From Vibrio agarilyticus (lineage in GTDB: Bacteria > Pseudomonadota > Gammaproteobacteria > Enterobacterales > Vibrionaceae): a DNA stretch of 64,000 nt. The first letter of the stretch is position 1, and each line of letters begins with the position of its first letter. The DNA lies in contig NZ_JABAIK010000006.1 of the NCBI RefSeq assembly GCF_012641465.1, forward strand, positions 186,001 through 250,000, given 5' to 3'. Below the pieces are notes generated by a model, which made no database searches, was not told the origin of the DNA, and saw only the letters and a list, made by a program, of their open reading frames with translations. A program made the position numbers and the translations under genes. Shown piece by piece: positions 1-10,301 of the stretch.

Positions 1-444
<444 letters not shown>

Positions 445-574
445 CTAGCGCCACAACGTGAAATCTATCACAGTGCGGCTTTTTCTTTTTTGCTTCAAAT
501 CAACTTCAATCGATGCTCGAATTCTCAACCAGAACAAAGTGAAAGCACGCGCCATTACGGCGCTTGCTGGGGTA

Positions 575-1375
575 TTACTGCCGCTTTTCAGCGGCTTTGA
601 CTTGTTGCCAAAACCCATCGAGCTCTGCCAAAGAGTATTCGCTCAGCGCTTTACCCTGCGCTTGCGCTCGTTGCTCAACCCCATGAAAGCGAGTGCTAAA
701 CTTTTGATTGGCTTTGCCCAATGCCACTTCAGGGTTGCAATTTAAGTGACGAGCCAAATTCACCGTCGCAAATAACAGATCGCCCACTTCCGACTCAACT
801 CGCTCAGCGTTTGGTGTGATTTGCTGCGCTTCCGCCAGCACCTCATCAATTTCTTCATGCACTTTGTCTACCACTGGACCCAGTGTTGGCCAATCAAAAC
901 CATATTGAGCCACTTTCTTTTGAATTTTTGTTGCGCGCGCCAGTGCAGGCAGTGCAGCAGGAACCCCATCAAGCACGCTACTGAACACCTCGCCACGTGC
1001 GGCTTTTTCTTTGGCTTTTTCTGCTTCCCAGTTGGCTTTAATTTCGGCCTCATCAGCAAAAGAGGTGTCAGTAAACACATGAGGATGGCGACGAGTTAAT
1101 TTTTCATTTACCGTGTTCACCACATCAGCAAAGTCGAACCATTGCTGCTCTTTGGCCAATTGGCTATAAAAAATCACTTGAAACAGCAGATCGCCCAGTT
1201 CTTCTTGCAAATTAGCCCAATCGCGTTTGTGTATCGCGTCAACGACCTCATACGTTTCTTCTATCGTGTGCGGCACTATGGTGTCAAAGGTCTGTTTTTT
1301 GTCCCATGGACAACCGCGCTCAGGGTCGCGCAGCGTCGCCATAATGTCCACTAACTGTTCGATTGGGTGACTCAT
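575..1375 (-). CDS. mazG: nucleoside triphosphate pyrophosphohydrolase MazG
   Basis: MazG hydrolyses NTPs to NMP and pyrophosphate, and in E. coli it modulates ppGpp levels and house-cleans abnormal nucleotides. The 266-residue protein matches the usual two-repeat MazG length. The first MazG domain holds CPWD near residue 22 and the helical EETYEVVDAI and EELGDLLFQV segments whose acidic residues bind Mg; a second EExDEV plus ESEVGDLLFATVNLAR pattern appears near residues 175-210. It sits 3' of relA, but unlike E. coli no mazEF toxin-antitoxin pair lies between them. A hairpin with a T-run at 1399-1430 precedes it, so it probably has its own promoter in the short gap just upstream. Confidence 0.95.
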   Translation of the reverse strand: MSHPIEQLVDIMATLRDPERGCPWDKKQTFDTIVPHTIEETYEVVDAIHKRDWANLQEELGDLLFQVIFYSQLAKEQQWFDFADVVNTVNEKLTRRHPHVFTDTSFADEAEIKANWEAEKAKEKAARGEVFSSVLDGVPAALPALARATKIQKKVAQYGFDWPTLGPVVDKVHEEIDEVLAEAQQITPNAERVESEVGDLLFATVNLARHLNCNPEVALGKANQKFSTRFHGVEQRAQAQGKALSEYSLAELDGFWQQVKAAEKRQ

Positions 1376-1398
1376 AGTCGAATCCTTAAAGTATCTAA

Positions 1399-1430
1399 AG
1401 AAAAAGGTGAGCAGCTAAACCACTCACCTT
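1399..1430 (-). terminator. intrinsic terminator downstream of relA
   Basis: An 8-bp stem (AAGGTGAG with CTCACCTT) around an 11-base loop. On the minus strand it is followed by TTTTTCTTT. It would end relA transcription before mazG. Confidence 0.7.
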
Positions 1431-1499
1431 CTCATTATTTTATTAACGGATAACACAACGTAAATATTTCCGTTGGTTTATAACAATTTGGTTTCCAAG

Positions 1500-1625
1500 C
1501 GCTTAGTTTCTAAGTAGTTGGCGACTAGCTCTCGGCGGCAAAATGATTTCGACATCTGAGCATAGATAACTATGTGATGGTGCGGAATCAGTGCCGCCAA
1601 CAACGAGGTAGCGCCAAATACGACG
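1500..1625. repeat. degenerate ERIC-like intergenic repeat
   Basis: Between relA and mazG lies a divergent copy of the repeat seen throughout this window. It keeps the core ATCTGAGCATAGATAACTAT with its CATAG/CTATG mini-palindrome, flanked by GGCGGCA and TGCCGCC arms that can pair, but it lacks clear TATACCC ends. In E. coli this position holds mazEF; nothing coding is visible here. Confidence 0.5.
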
Positions 1626-1629
1626 AAAC

Positions 1630-3849
1630 CTATCCTAAGCGTTTCACGTTCATCACATCCTTGATCTGCTCAATCCGTTTACTAATTCGGCTGAGCACAT
1701 CAATATTGGACACCTCGAGATCAAAATCCATGATAGACAACTGACTGCGATAATCAGTCCGACTCTTCATGCTAACCACTTTAATTTTTTCGTTGGAAAA
1801 CAGCGTCGTGATATCTTTAACGAGTCCAGAACGCTCCATTGCTTCAACACGCATCGTCAAAATGTAAGAGCCAACAAACCCACTGCCCCAGACCGTGTCG
1901 ATGATCCGCTCCGGCGCGTGATGGCGTAACTCTTCTAACTGCTCACAATCACTGCGATGGACCGAAATACCGCGCCCTTGGGTAATGTAGCCACTGATAG
2001 CATCACCTGGGATCGGCTGACAGCATCGAGCCAGATGGGTCATAAGGTTATCAACACCTTCAACCACGACGGCATCTTTGTGGGGCCGCGAGTGGGCGTG
2101 AGCGCGATGTTCTTTCCCTTGCAGTTTTTCAAGCGCCTCACGGTCTTCTTGCTCTGCGGTGGGCTTATTCACTAACGCATTAATGTGGTTAATGATTTGA
2201 TTAATTCGCAAATCACCACTGCCCACACCCACGTAAAGTTCATCAGCGCTGTTGACATTGAAACGCTTCACCGCGTAACGCTCTGCGTCTTTAAGGGTTG
2301 CGCCAATTTTTTGCAGCTCGTGCTCTAAGATCTCACGCCCTGCTTCTAAATTTTTCTCGCGAGATTGTTTGCGAAACCACGCGTTAATTTTGGCGCGCGC
2401 ACGGCCTGAGGTAACAAAGCCAAGCGATGGGTTGAGCCAGTCTCGCGACGGATTCGGCTCTTTTGACGTGATAATTTCAACCTGATCGCCCATTTGCAAT
2501 TTATGGGTAAACGGGACAATTCGACCGCCAACTTTAGCGCCAATGCAGCGGTGGCCCACTTCTGAGTGAATATGGTAGGCAAAGTCTAGTGGGGTCGCGC
2601 CCATCGGTAAGTCCACCACATCGCCGCGAGGCGTAAACGCGTAGACGCGATCATCAAACACTTGGCTACGCAGTTCATCCAACATTTCGCCAGAGTCAGA
2701 CATCTCTTCTTGCCAATCGAGCAGTTTGCGTAACCACGTAATTTTCTCATCGTAACCACTGCGACCACTGCCACCTTCTTTGTATTTCCAGTGCGCTGCA
2801 ACCCCAAGCTCAGACTCTTCATGCATCTGCTTAGTTCGAATCTGAATTTCAATGGTTTTGCCTTCCGGGCCTAAAATCACGGTGTGAATTGATTGGTAAC
2901 CGTTGGGTTTGGGGTTTGCGACATAATCGTCGAACTCACTGGGCAAATGGCGGTATTTGGTATGAACAACCCCAAGTGCGGCATAACAATCTTGCAGTTG
3001 GTCAGCAATAATACGCACCGCTCGCACATCAAACAGCTCATCAAAGGCCAAACCTTTTTTCTGCATTTTACGCCAGATGCTGTAAATGTGTTTCGGACGG
3101 CCACTCACCTCGGCATTGATGCCAGAGACTTTCATCTCCGCGGACAAATCATCCACAAAGTCTTTGATATATTGCTCGCGTACAATGCGGCGCTCAGCAA
3201 GCTGTTTGGCAATTTGCTTGTAGGTGTCTGGGTGCTGATAACGAAACGCGTAATCTTCAATTTCCCATTTTAACTGACCAATACCGAGACGGTTTGCCAA
3301 AGGCGCATAGATGTTAGCACACTCTTTTGCCGCCGCTCGGCGCACCGCGTCGGGGGCTTTTTTGACTTCAATGAGGTTGCAAATTCGCTCAGCAAGCTTA
3401 ATCACGACGCAGCGAAAATCATCCACCATCGCAAGCAACATACGGCGCACATTATCCACTTGCACCGAGGCTTCACTGCCTTCTAAAGTGATATTCAGTT
3501 GCCCCAATGCGGCCATTTCATCGACGCCGTCAATCAGCTTAATGATCTCTTTACTGTAATGCTCTTCTAGCCATTCATGCGGCAACGCGCCGGTTGAGAC
3601 GAGCGGAAACAGTTGCGCTGCAACCAATGTAGGGCCATCCATCGACAAAGTGATCAGGATTTCAATCATTTCACGGCCACGCCAAAGCAATAACTCGCCT
3701 TGAGGATGGTCAATTAGCATTTGCTCACAATGACGGTAAACCTCGGTGAGTCGCCGACTGATTTTAGCCTCTTGATTTAAGCTTGCGATCCAGCTCTCGA
3801 GTATAAATTGGCCATCGGGGTTTAAATGTGCGCTTCTTACCGCAACCAT
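1630..3849 (-). CDS. relA: GTP pyrophosphokinase RelA (stringent response)
   Basis: RelA makes (p)ppGpp from ATP and GTP/GDP on ribosomes stalled by uncharged tRNA. The 739-residue protein has the family order: an N-terminal HD-like region lacking the HD..ED hydrolase residues, the synthetase domain at about 240-360, a TGS domain starting VYAFTPRGDVVDL near 402, a zinc-finger-like CCQPIPGD segment, and a C-terminal ACT domain. The synthetase contains EFDD at 305-308, the acidic ExDD motif of monofunctional RelA (bifunctional SpoT/Rel has RxKD), so synthesis without hydrolysis is expected. The ATG at 3849 gives the familiar MVAVRSAH start. It follows rlmD on the same strand, as in E. coli (barA/rlmD/relA). 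Confidence 0.97.
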   Translation of the reverse strand: MVAVRSAHLNPDGQFILESWIASLNQEAKISRRLTEVYRHCEQMLIDHPQGELLLWRGREMIEILITLSMDGPTLVAAQLFPLVSTGALPHEWLEEHYSKEIIKLIDGVDEMAALGQLNITLEGSEASVQVDNVRRMLLAMVDDFRCVVIKLAERICNLIEVKKAPDAVRRAAAKECANIYAPLANRLGIGQLKWEIEDYAFRYQHPDTYKQIAKQLAERRIVREQYIKDFVDDLSAEMKVSGINAEVSGRPKHIYSIWRKMQKKGLAFDELFDVRAVRIIADQLQDCYAALGVVHTKYRHLPSEFDDYVANPKPNGYQSIHTVILGPEGKTIEIQIRTKQMHEESELGVAAHWKYKEGGSGRSGYDEKITWLRKLLDWQEEMSDSGEMLDELRSQVFDDRVYAFTPRGDVVDLPMGATPLDFAYHIHSEVGHRCIGAKVGGRIVPFTHKLQMGDQVEIITSKEPNPSRDWLNPSLGFVTSGRARAKINAWFRKQSREKNLEAGREILEHELQKIGATLKDAERYAVKRFNVNSADELYVGVGSGDLRINQIINHINALVNKPTAEQEDREALEKLQGKEHRAHAHSRPHKDAVVVEGVDNLMTHLARCCQPIPGDAISGYITQGRGISVHRSDCEQLEELRHHAPERIIDTVWGSGFVGSYILTMRVEAMERSGLVKDITTLFSNEKIKVVSMKSRTDYRSQLSIMDFDLEVSNIDVLSRISKRIEQIKDVMNVKRLG

Positions 3850-3908
3850 GGTGTCATCCTAGTTCAAAATGTCGTTGGTTTGACTCGCTTTATCCTAGCG
3901 AGTTCAGT

Positions 3909-3937
3909 GCGTGGCGTTGAGATATTCAACGCCACGC
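3909..3937. other. 12-bp perfect hairpin between rlmD and relA
   Basis: GCGTGGCGTTGA and TCAACGCCACGC form a perfect 12-bp stem around the loop GATAT. There is no T-run on either side, so it is not a standard intrinsic terminator. It lies in the leader of relA (minus strand), 60 bases before the start codon. Confidence 0.6.
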
Positions 3938-3984
3938 CGTCTATTCTACCTCACCCGACTCGCGTTATGGGTAAGTCTTACTGT

Positions 3985-5304
3985 TTACTGTTTAACAAAA
4001 AGCGCCATTGACTCTAAATGGCTGGTATGCGGGAACATATCGAGCATGGCTAATTTACGCAACTGGTACCCTTGTGCATAAAGGCTTTGGCTATCACGAG
4101 CTAGCGTAGCAGGATTACACGAAACATAAACCACCTGCTGCGCGCCAAGACTTGAGATTTGATCAATGATCCCAACCGCGCCAGCGCGGGCTGGATCAAG
4201 CAGCACCTTGTTAAATTGCTCACGCGCCCAAGGCTGATCCAAAAATTGCTCTTCCAAATTGGCGTGAAAAAACTGAACCTGAGTCAATCCATTCGCTTTG
4301 GCATTGGCTTTGGCGCGAGCCACCATTGCCGGAACGCCTTCCACACCACAAACAAACGCTGCGCTCTGTGCTAGCGGTAGACTAAAATTGCCGACGCCGC
4401 AGAACAAGTCTAAAACACGATCATCCTTATCCAACTCAAGCCATTCAATCGCCCTTGCCACCATCATTTGATTTACGCGCTGATTCACTTGAATAAAGTT
4501 ATTAGGCGCAAACGCAATATCCACCCCAACTTCTTGGTAACATGGTTCATCACCACACACACGATGTAATTCATCCGCTTGTGGCATGAGATATAGCGAG
4601 GCCTGATGACTTTGCGCTAACGCCACCAGAGCGGCTTGTTCATGCTCTTTCAATGGCCCCATATGGCGCAGAGTAATGCACGGTCCATTGTCACCAAGCA
4701 CCAATTCCACATGCCCCAAACGAGACTTGTCGACAAATTGGGCAAGACATTGCTGCAGCGGTTTCAACAATGCATTGAGCGGGCTGACCAGAACGGGGCA
4801 GTCTGTCACAGGCTCAATTGCATTACTTTGTTTACGACGAAAGCCAAACCGTAACTGACCGCTTTTTTTATCCACTTGTAAGCTGATGCGCGCTCGACGG
4901 CGGTAATGGCGTGAGTCGCCGACAATCGGCTCAGACAATGCCACTGTATTGCCGGAGAATTTTTGCATTAATTGCGACAAGGTGGCTTGTTTGTGTGCGA
5001 GCTGCGCCTGAGCTTCAAGATGCTGAAGATCGCAGCCGCCACAAGCGTCGTAATGAGGACAAAATGGGGTTACCCTTTGTTCGCTCGGTTTCAACACTTT
5101 AATTAATTTTCCTCGTGCGAAACGACTTTTGGACTCCACTAACTGCACTAAAACCTCTTCACTTGGCAGCGCGCCCGCGACAAATACTGGTTTTTTATTA
5201 ATGAATGCCACGCCTGCGCCTTGATGATCGAGCCGTTCAATCGTCATCGGCTGATGTTTTGTGCTAGGTTGCGTCTTCTTTTTAGGTTGAAAAAATTGCG
5301 CCAT
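3985..5304 (-). CDS. rlmD: 23S rRNA (uracil-1939-C5)-methyltransferase RlmD
   Basis: RlmD (RumA) methylates U1939 of 23S rRNA using S-adenosylmethionine. At 439 residues it fits the family. It has an N-terminal TRAM domain (about 15-75), the Fe-S cysteines [14 protein letters not shown] near residue 85, a SAM-binding [16 protein letters not shown] near 290, and the catalytic [11 protein letters not shown] near 385. I place the start at the ATG at 5304 ([12 protein letters not shown]) rather than 13 codons upstream, because the upstream residues look unlike the family. It is transcribed toward relA and divergently from barA. Confidence 0.95.
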   Translation of the reverse strand: MAQFFQPKKKTQPSTKHQPMTIERLDHQGAGVAFINKKPVFVAGALPSEEVLVQLVESKSRFARGKLIKVLKPSEQRVTPFCPHYDACGGCDLQHLEAQAQLAHKQATLSQLMQKFSGNTVALSEPIVGDSRHYRRRARISLQVDKKSGQLRFGFRRKQSNAIEPVTDCPVLVSPLNALLKPLQQCLAQFVDKSRLGHVELVLGDNGPCITLRHMGPLKEHEQAALVALAQSHQASLYLMPQADELHRVCGDEPCYQEVGVDIAFAPNNFIQVNQRVNQMMVARAIEWLELDKDDRVLDLFCGVGNFSLPLAQSAAFVCGVEGVPAMVARAKANAKANGLTQVQFFHANLEEQFLDQPWAREQFNKVLLDPARAGAVGIIDQISSLGAQQVVYVSCNPATLARDSQSLYAQGYQLRKLAMLDMFPHTSHLESMALFVKQ

Positions 5305-5460
5305 GTTTCTTTGCTCAGTGGAAATCGGTTCATCACTGCACACTACATCACTATTTCGCTATAGTGCCGTTGTGCCAACGAGGTGTTCTGATTATTCTAT
5401 ACCCATGCTTTAAGGGTATCCCTATTTTCCCACATCCAGACCTTGATGTAATTAGCAAAC

Positions 5461-8262
5461 ATGACCAGATACGGCTTACGAGCGCGAGTGATCACCCTGA
5501 CACTGGCGCCAACTTTAATTATCGGCCTCTTGCTGAGTACCTTTTTTTCGATTAACCGCTATCAAGATCTTGAGCGGCAAGTGATCAACACGGGTACTAG
5601 CATCATTGAACCTCTTGCGATTGCCAGCGAAGCTCACTTGGTCACCGACAGCCGAGAGTCGGTTAGACGATTGCTCAGCTATGCGCACCGCCGTAACTCT
5701 GATTTAGTACGCAGTATCGCCGTATTTAATGCCAACCATGAGCTGTTTGTTACCTCAAACTTTCATCCTAACTTTAGCTTACTCGCGTTCGACAATACTA
5801 AGCCTATTCCGCAAGTTGGAAATGCCGAAATCAGCGACCAGACACTGATTTTACGCGCGCCAATTATCACTGAAGGACGCTTTATTAACCAACTCAATGG
5901 CAAACCGCCGATCACCCAAGCGGTGGGGTATATTGCGGTTGAGATGGATCTTTCCTCATTGCGGTTGCAGCAATATCAAGAAATTTTTTCTGCGGCTTTG
6001 GTGCTTGTTATCGGCATCGGTTTGGCAGCCATGTTTGCATCACGACTGATGCACGATGTCACTCAACCGATAACACATATGAAGAATGTCGTTGACCGCA
6101 TACGTCGCGGCCACCTCGATGTGCGAATTGAAGGTACGATGCACGGTGAACTCGATGCGTTGAAAAAAGGGATCAACGCGATGGCGATTTCGCTGTCCGA
6201 ATATCACATCGAGATGCAGCATAGCATCGACCAAGCCACCTCAGATCTGCGCGAAACACTAGAGCAATTAGAGATCCAAAACGTTGAGCTCGACATCGCC
6301 AAAAAACGGGCTCAAGAAGCGGCGCGAGTCAAATCCGAATTTTTGGCCAACATGTCCCATGAGCTGCGCACTCCGCTCAATGGGGTATTGGGCTTTACGC
6401 GTCAGATGCTGAAAACGCACCTATCAAAGAGTCAAACTGATTACTTGCTAACGATTGAAAAATCAGCCAATAACCTACTGACCATCATTAATGACATTCT
6501 CGACTTTTCAAAACTCGAAGCGGGCAAGCTGGCTCTGGAAAACATTCCGTTTGATTTTCGCGATAGCTTAGAAGAGGTCATCAACCTTCAAGCCACCAGC
6601 GCGCATGAAAAAGGATTGGAACTGACACTTCGCATTGATCCGAAAATTCCGCCCGGTCTTGCTGGCGATCCATTGCGAATGCAGCAGATCCTCACTAACT
6701 TAGTGGGCAACTCAATTAAATTTACCGAAAAAGGCAACATTGATGTCAGCGTTGAGCTGCGCGCGCAAAATGGCAATGCAGTCGACATTCAGTTTATGGT
6801 GCGTGATACCGGAATAGGCATTTCCGAGCGCCAGCAAGCTCAATTATTTCAAGCCTTTAGTCAAGCGGACGCCAGCATTTCTCGCCGTTACGGCGGCACA
6901 GGGTTAGGTCTGGTGATCACACAAAAATTGGTCTCACAAATGGGCGGCGAAATCAGTTTGACCAGTCGTCTACACCAAGGCTCTACGTTCTGGTTCACTT
7001 TGCGGTTACAAGCAACCGATTTACCGATGTTAGAAAGTGTCGACACACAATCGCTACAAGGCAAACAGTTGCTGCTGGTTGAGCCTAATTTGCAAGCGGC
7101 GACTGTATTGCAAAATATGCTGTCTTTAGAAGGGCTAACGATCACCTACAAAGCGGATATTTATGACAGCCACGGCCATTTTGATTTTGTGTTACTCAAC
7201 CTAGCACCTAACGCTCATCATAGTGAGCAGCAAGTGCGTGATTGGCTTAACCACGGACAACAATTATCCGCCAATGTTATCTTGGTAACGCCAAGCACAG
7301 AGCTGGCACTGGCCGATAAATTAATGAGCCAATTTGACATTCAATGCCTCACCAAACCACTGTCTCGGCGTAAATTATTGCAAAGCCTGATTGTGGCTAA
7401 GCCTGACGTGGTAACCGTGCCTTTACCGATTGCCGACGAGGCAGATAAACTGCCGTTGCAAGTGATGGCGGTCGACGATAATCCAGCGAACCTTAAACTC
7501 ATCACCGCGCTTTTGGCCGAGCGCGTGCTAAATGTGGTGCAGTGCAGCAGTGGCCAACAGGCCGTGGATTTAGCTAGCCAGCAGCATTTTGATATTATCT
7601 TCATGGATATTCAGATGCCTCATATGGATGGGGTTACAGCATGTCACTTAATCAAGCAGAGCCGCCTGAATCGAGCAACACCGGTTATCGCGGTGACCGC
7701 CCACGCGATGAGCGGTGAGCGCGACCGACTGCTTGCCGAAGGGATGGACGATTATTTAACCAAACCGATTGAAGAACATGTGCTGCAGCAAGTCCTGATC
7801 CACTGGGGGCCAGATGCCGAGCAACTGGTGGCAAAAGTCGCCCCCGGTTATTTCGACACGCCAGAAGATGCCGCAACGCAGCAGCAAGGGTTGCAATCTG
7901 AAATCATCATTGATTGGCAATCAGCGCTAAAGCAGTCGGCCAATAAACCGGATCTGGCCAAAGAACTCCTAAGCATGCTGGTGGATTATATTCCTGAAGT
8001 CGAAACCGTACTTGAGCGAGCGTTGGATGGCGATGAGAATGTTCGTGATGAACTATTGCATGTGATTCATAAATTGCATGGCAGCAGCTCGTATTGCGGC
8101 GTACCACGACTCAAAGCGTTATGTGGGCTGATTGAAGAAGCATTGCGTGAATCGCGCCTGTTTGAAGACATTGAGCCAGAACTGTTTGAACTGCAAGATG
8201 AGATGAACAAAGTCACGGTGACGGCTCAGCTCTATCTCAATCCAGCTCAGGTGCCTGAATAA
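5461..8262 (+). CDS. barA: hybrid sensor histidine kinase BarA/VarS
   Basis: This is the sensor of the BarA-UvrY (VarS-VarA in Vibrio) system, which controls the Csr small RNAs and through them carbon metabolism, motility and virulence. The 933-residue inner-membrane protein has an N-terminal transmembrane helix (about 10-30), a periplasmic sensor, a second helix near 175-195, and a HAMP domain. It has a HisKA domain with the phospho-acceptor His300 in MSHELRTP, and a HATPase domain with its N-box around Asn413. A degenerate receiver follows at about 535-640, then an intact receiver with Asp716 in FMDIQMP. The HPt domain carries His873 in HKLHGSSS. So the full phosphorelay is intact. It is divergent from rlmD. 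Confidence 0.95.
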   Translation: MTRYGLRARVITLTLAPTLIIGLLLSTFFSINRYQDLERQVINTGTSIIEPLAIASEAHLVTDSRESVRRLLSYAHRRNSDLVRSIAVFNANHELFVTSNFHPNFSLLAFDNTKPIPQVGNAEISDQTLILRAPIITEGRFINQLNGKPPITQAVGYIAVEMDLSSLRLQQYQEIFSAALVLVIGIGLAAMFASRLMHDVTQPITHMKNVVDRIRRGHLDVRIEGTMHGELDALKKGINAMAISLSEYHIEMQHSIDQATSDLRETLEQLEIQNVELDIAKKRAQEAARVKSEFLANMSHELRTPLNGVLGFTRQMLKTHLSKSQTDYLLTIEKSANNLLTIINDILDFSKLEAGKLALENIPFDFRDSLEEVINLQATSAHEKGLELTLRIDPKIPPGLAGDPLRMQQILTNLVGNSIKFTEKGNIDVSVELRAQNGNAVDIQFMVRDTGIGISERQQAQLFQAFSQADASISRRYGGTGLGLVITQKLVSQMGGEISLTSRLHQGSTFWFTLRLQATDLPMLESVDTQSLQGKQLLLVEPNLQAATVLQNMLSLEGLTITYKADIYDSHGHFDFVLLNLAPNAHHSEQQVRDWLNHGQQLSANVILVTPSTELALADKLMSQFDIQCLTKPLSRRKLLQSLIVAKPDVVTVPLPIADEADKLPLQVMAVDDNPANLKLITALLAERVLNVVQCSSGQQAVDLASQQHFDIIFMDIQMPHMDGVTACHLIKQSRLNRATPVIAVTAHAMSGERDRLLAEGMDDYLTKPIEEHVLQQVLIHWGPDAEQLVAKVAPGYFDTPEDAATQQQGLQSEIIIDWQSALKQSANKPDLAKELLSMLVDYIPEVETVLERALDGDENVRDELLHVIHKLHGSSSYCGVPRLKALCGLIEEALRESRLFEDIEPELFELQDEMNKVTVTAQLYLNPAQVPE

Positions 8263-8279
8263 CCGTGCAAAACACGGTT
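8261..8279. terminator. hairpin between convergent barA and acpS
   Basis: AACCGTG and CACGGTT form a perfect 7-bp stem around CAAAA, overlapping the barA stop. It lies in the 24-bp gap between convergent genes. T-runs are weak, so it is only a possible two-way terminator. Confidence 0.4.
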
Positions 8280-8286
8280 AGCACGG

Positions 8287-8661
8287 TTAAATCGATTCTA
8301 AAATCACACTGGCCACCGCATAATGCTGCTCATCAGACAAGGTTAAATGAGCGCGTGCGCCATGGGTTAATTCCCGCGCTCGGCCTTGCAGCGTTAATTG
8401 TGGTCGTCCCAATTCGTCATTCGTTATTTGAAAGTCGTGAAACGTCACGCCACACGCAATCCCAGTGCCTAGTGCCTTGGAGGCGGCTTCTTTGGCGGCA
8501 AAGCGCTTAGCCAAAAAGCGCTCTGGGGCTTTAAGCGCAATGAACTGAGCCATCTCGGCGTCAGTTAAAATGCGTTCAGCAAAAGCGCGACCCGAACGAG
8601 CCAGCGCTTTTTCCACTCGCGCAATTTCAACAATGTCTGTGCCAAAACCGCAAATGGCCAT
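8287..8661 (-). CDS. acpS: holo-[acyl-carrier-protein] synthase AcpS
   Basis: AcpS transfers the phosphopantetheine arm from CoA to acyl carrier protein, activating it for fatty-acid synthesis. The 124-residue protein is the usual size and begins with the Mg-binding GFGTDIVEI motif (Asp9). The second motif [19 protein letters not shown] carries the catalytic Glu at about residue 58. It is the last gene of recO-pdxJ-acpS; its ATG overlaps the pdxJ stop by one base (TAATG), implying coupled translation. Confidence 0.97.
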   Translation of the reverse strand: MAICGFGTDIVEIARVEKALARSGRAFAERILTDAEMAQFIALKAPERFLAKRFAAKEAASKALGTGIACGVTFHDFQITNDELGRPQLTLQGRARELTHGARAHLTLSDEQHYAVASVILESI

Positions 8662-9392
8662 TAACGACGCGCCGCAACCATGACGGCTTTCATATCAGCA
8701 ACCGCTTTGTCTAAACCATCAAACAACGCACGCCCAATGATTGAGTGACCAATGTTCAGCTCATAAATTTCAGGCAGTGCAGCAATAGGCGCGACATTAT
8801 GATACGTCAGCCCATGACCTGCGTTAACAATCAGCCCTAAATCTGAGGCGTAACTGGCACCGGCGGCAATTTTTTTGAGCTCAGCTTGCTGCGCAGCTTC
8901 ATCAGTTGCATCGGCGTAATGGCCAGTATGCAATTCAATAAAAGGCGCGCCACACGCTTTTGCGGCATCAATCTGCGCGCGGTCAGCATCAATAAAGAGC
9001 GAGACTTTAATGCCTGCCGCGGTCAATGTTTCGGTCGCCGCTTTCACTTTGTCAAAGTGGCCTTTGACATCCAGCCCACCTTCAGTTGTAAGCTCTTCAC
9101 GCTTTTCTGGCACCAAACAAACATATTCAGGCTGCGTTTGCAGCGCAATTTCCACCATTTCATCGGTTACAGCCATCTCAAGATTCATGCGTGTTTGCAA
9201 TGTCTCGCGCAAAATGCGTACGTCTCGGTCAGTGATATGACGACGATCTTCACGCAAATGAATCGTGATGCCATCCGCGCCTGCTCGCTCTGCCACTTCT
9301 GCGGCATGAACAGGATCTGGATATTTGGTGCCACGTGCATTACGCAGTGTCGCGACATGGTCAATGTTAACGCCAAGATAAATTGAGCTCAT
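8661..9392 (-). CDS. pdxJ: pyridoxine 5'-phosphate synthase PdxJ
   Basis: PdxJ condenses 1-deoxyxylulose 5-phosphate with 3-amino-2-oxopropyl phosphate to form pyridoxine 5'-phosphate, the ring-closing step of vitamin B6 synthesis. The 243-residue TIM barrel starts with [18 protein letters not shown], the phosphate and substrate loop of the family. It continues with [12 protein letters not shown] and ELHTGHYAD, and ends with [17 protein letters not shown]. Its ATG overlaps the recO stop (TAATG) and its stop overlaps the acpS start, so the three genes are translationally coupled in the order conserved in E. coli. Confidence 0.97.
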   Translation of the reverse strand: MSSIYLGVNIDHVATLRNARGTKYPDPVHAAEVAERAGADGITIHLREDRRHITDRDVRILRETLQTRMNLEMAVTDEMVEIALQTQPEYVCLVPEKREELTTEGGLDVKGHFDKVKAATETLTAAGIKVSLFIDADRAQIDAAKACGAPFIELHTGHYADATDEAAQQAELKKIAAGASYASDLGLIVNAGHGLTYHNVAPIAALPEIYELNIGHSIIGRALFDGLDKAVADMKAVMVAARR

Positions 9393-10141
9393 TACTTCAT
9401 ACTCCTTCGTTTCGCGATGCGCTGCGCCATCAATTCCGGTGACGACAAAAACAGCTCGCGACTCTTCAATGGTTTGCCGCCAAGATACGGCTTTAACGCT
9501 ATCCGTGTAAAGCGCTTTGCGGCGCTTAATTGTGCTTTAGTGACAAAGCGGCGCTCACTGATCGCAATCAATTCATCGCCTAAAAAGGTTAAGTTATCGC
9601 GGCGCACTGAAGCAATAAACCCTTGCTGTTCACGATAACGATACGTCATGGTCGGAGCAATGGGCTCGCCCGTTCCAGCGCAATGTAAAAAATCCACCCC
9701 GTACCCCAACGCCGCAAGCAAGGCTAATTCAAAGCGTCGCAATGCAGGCTCTGGATTTTGGCTTTGCGCTAACTCAGTCAATGCCAGTAAATAATCGTGA
9801 AAGAGCCCGGGCATCGCCACCTCAGGTGCCAACACGCGCTCAATCAATTCATTGAGATAAAGACCCGAATAAAGTTGGATGCCACTCAAAGGCAAACCAA
9901 GGCTTATCGGCTCAGCTTGACGCAACGTTTTCATCGACCCTTGCCCTGACCATTTCAGCAGCAGTGGCGTGAACGGTTGCAACGCCCCTTTTAGATGTGA
10001 ACGACGGCTACGAGCCCCCTTTGACATGAGTGTTAAGCGCCCATACTCCTCGGTAAACACATCTAAAATTAGGCTCGACTCGCTGTAAGGGCGACGGTGC
10101 AGCACAAAGCCGCGTTGTAACCCTTGGTTTGAGAGATTCAA
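9392..10141 (-). CDS. recO: DNA repair protein RecO
   Basis: RecO helps RecR load RecA onto SSB-coated single-stranded DNA in the RecFOR gap-repair pathway. The 249-residue protein has the N-terminal OB-fold ([24 protein letters not shown], residues 13-36) and the helical C-terminal half ending in LKSRELF. The start I accept is TTG at 10141, preceded by GAGG six bases upstream; no in-frame ATG lies early enough to keep the OB fold. It is separated from era by a strong terminator and so probably has its own promoter within the 80 bp ahead of it. Confidence 0.93.
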   Translation of the reverse strand: MNLSNQGLQRGFVLHRRPYSESSLILDVFTEEYGRLTLMSKGARSRRSHLKGALQPFTPLLLKWSGQGSMKTLRQAEPISLGLPLSGIQLYSGLYLNELIERVLAPEVAMPGLFHDYLLALTELAQSQNPEPALRRFELALLAALGYGVDFLHCAGTGEPIAPTMTYRYREQQGFIASVRRDNLTFLGDELIAISERRFVTKAQLSAAKRFTRIALKPYLGGKPLKSRELFLSSPELMAQRIAKRRSMK

Positions 10142-10223
10142 TCCTAACCTCGCTTTATGACGATTTGATGGTTAGCGCTTACGCAAACCATGCCCCTACC
10201 AATGCAAATGTCAGTGTAAATGA

Positions 10224-10251
10224 ATAAAAGGAGCCTCTGGGCTCCTTTTAT
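10224..10251. terminator. bidirectional intrinsic terminator after era
   Basis: A 12-bp perfect stem, ATAAAAGGAGCC with GGCTCCTTTTAT, around the loop TCTG. On the minus strand it is followed by a T-rich stretch, ending the rnc-era transcript before recO. Confidence 0.8.
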
Positions 10252-10301
10252 AAAACAATCTTGCGGCACTGAGACCTGACTACTGTGAGTCCACATTAGA
10301 C

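Noticed and set aside
7075-7400. The first receiver domain of BarA as a damaged or frameshifted domain
   Set aside because: The frame is intact and the BarA family normally carries a degenerate receiver at this place, so it is not a lesion.
8886-9386. A 166-codon open frame antisense to pdxJ
   Set aside because: It overlaps a fully conserved enzyme gene, has no ribosome-binding site, and is a codon-bias shadow. The same reasoning removed the long antisense frames inside relA, era, dns and pgk.
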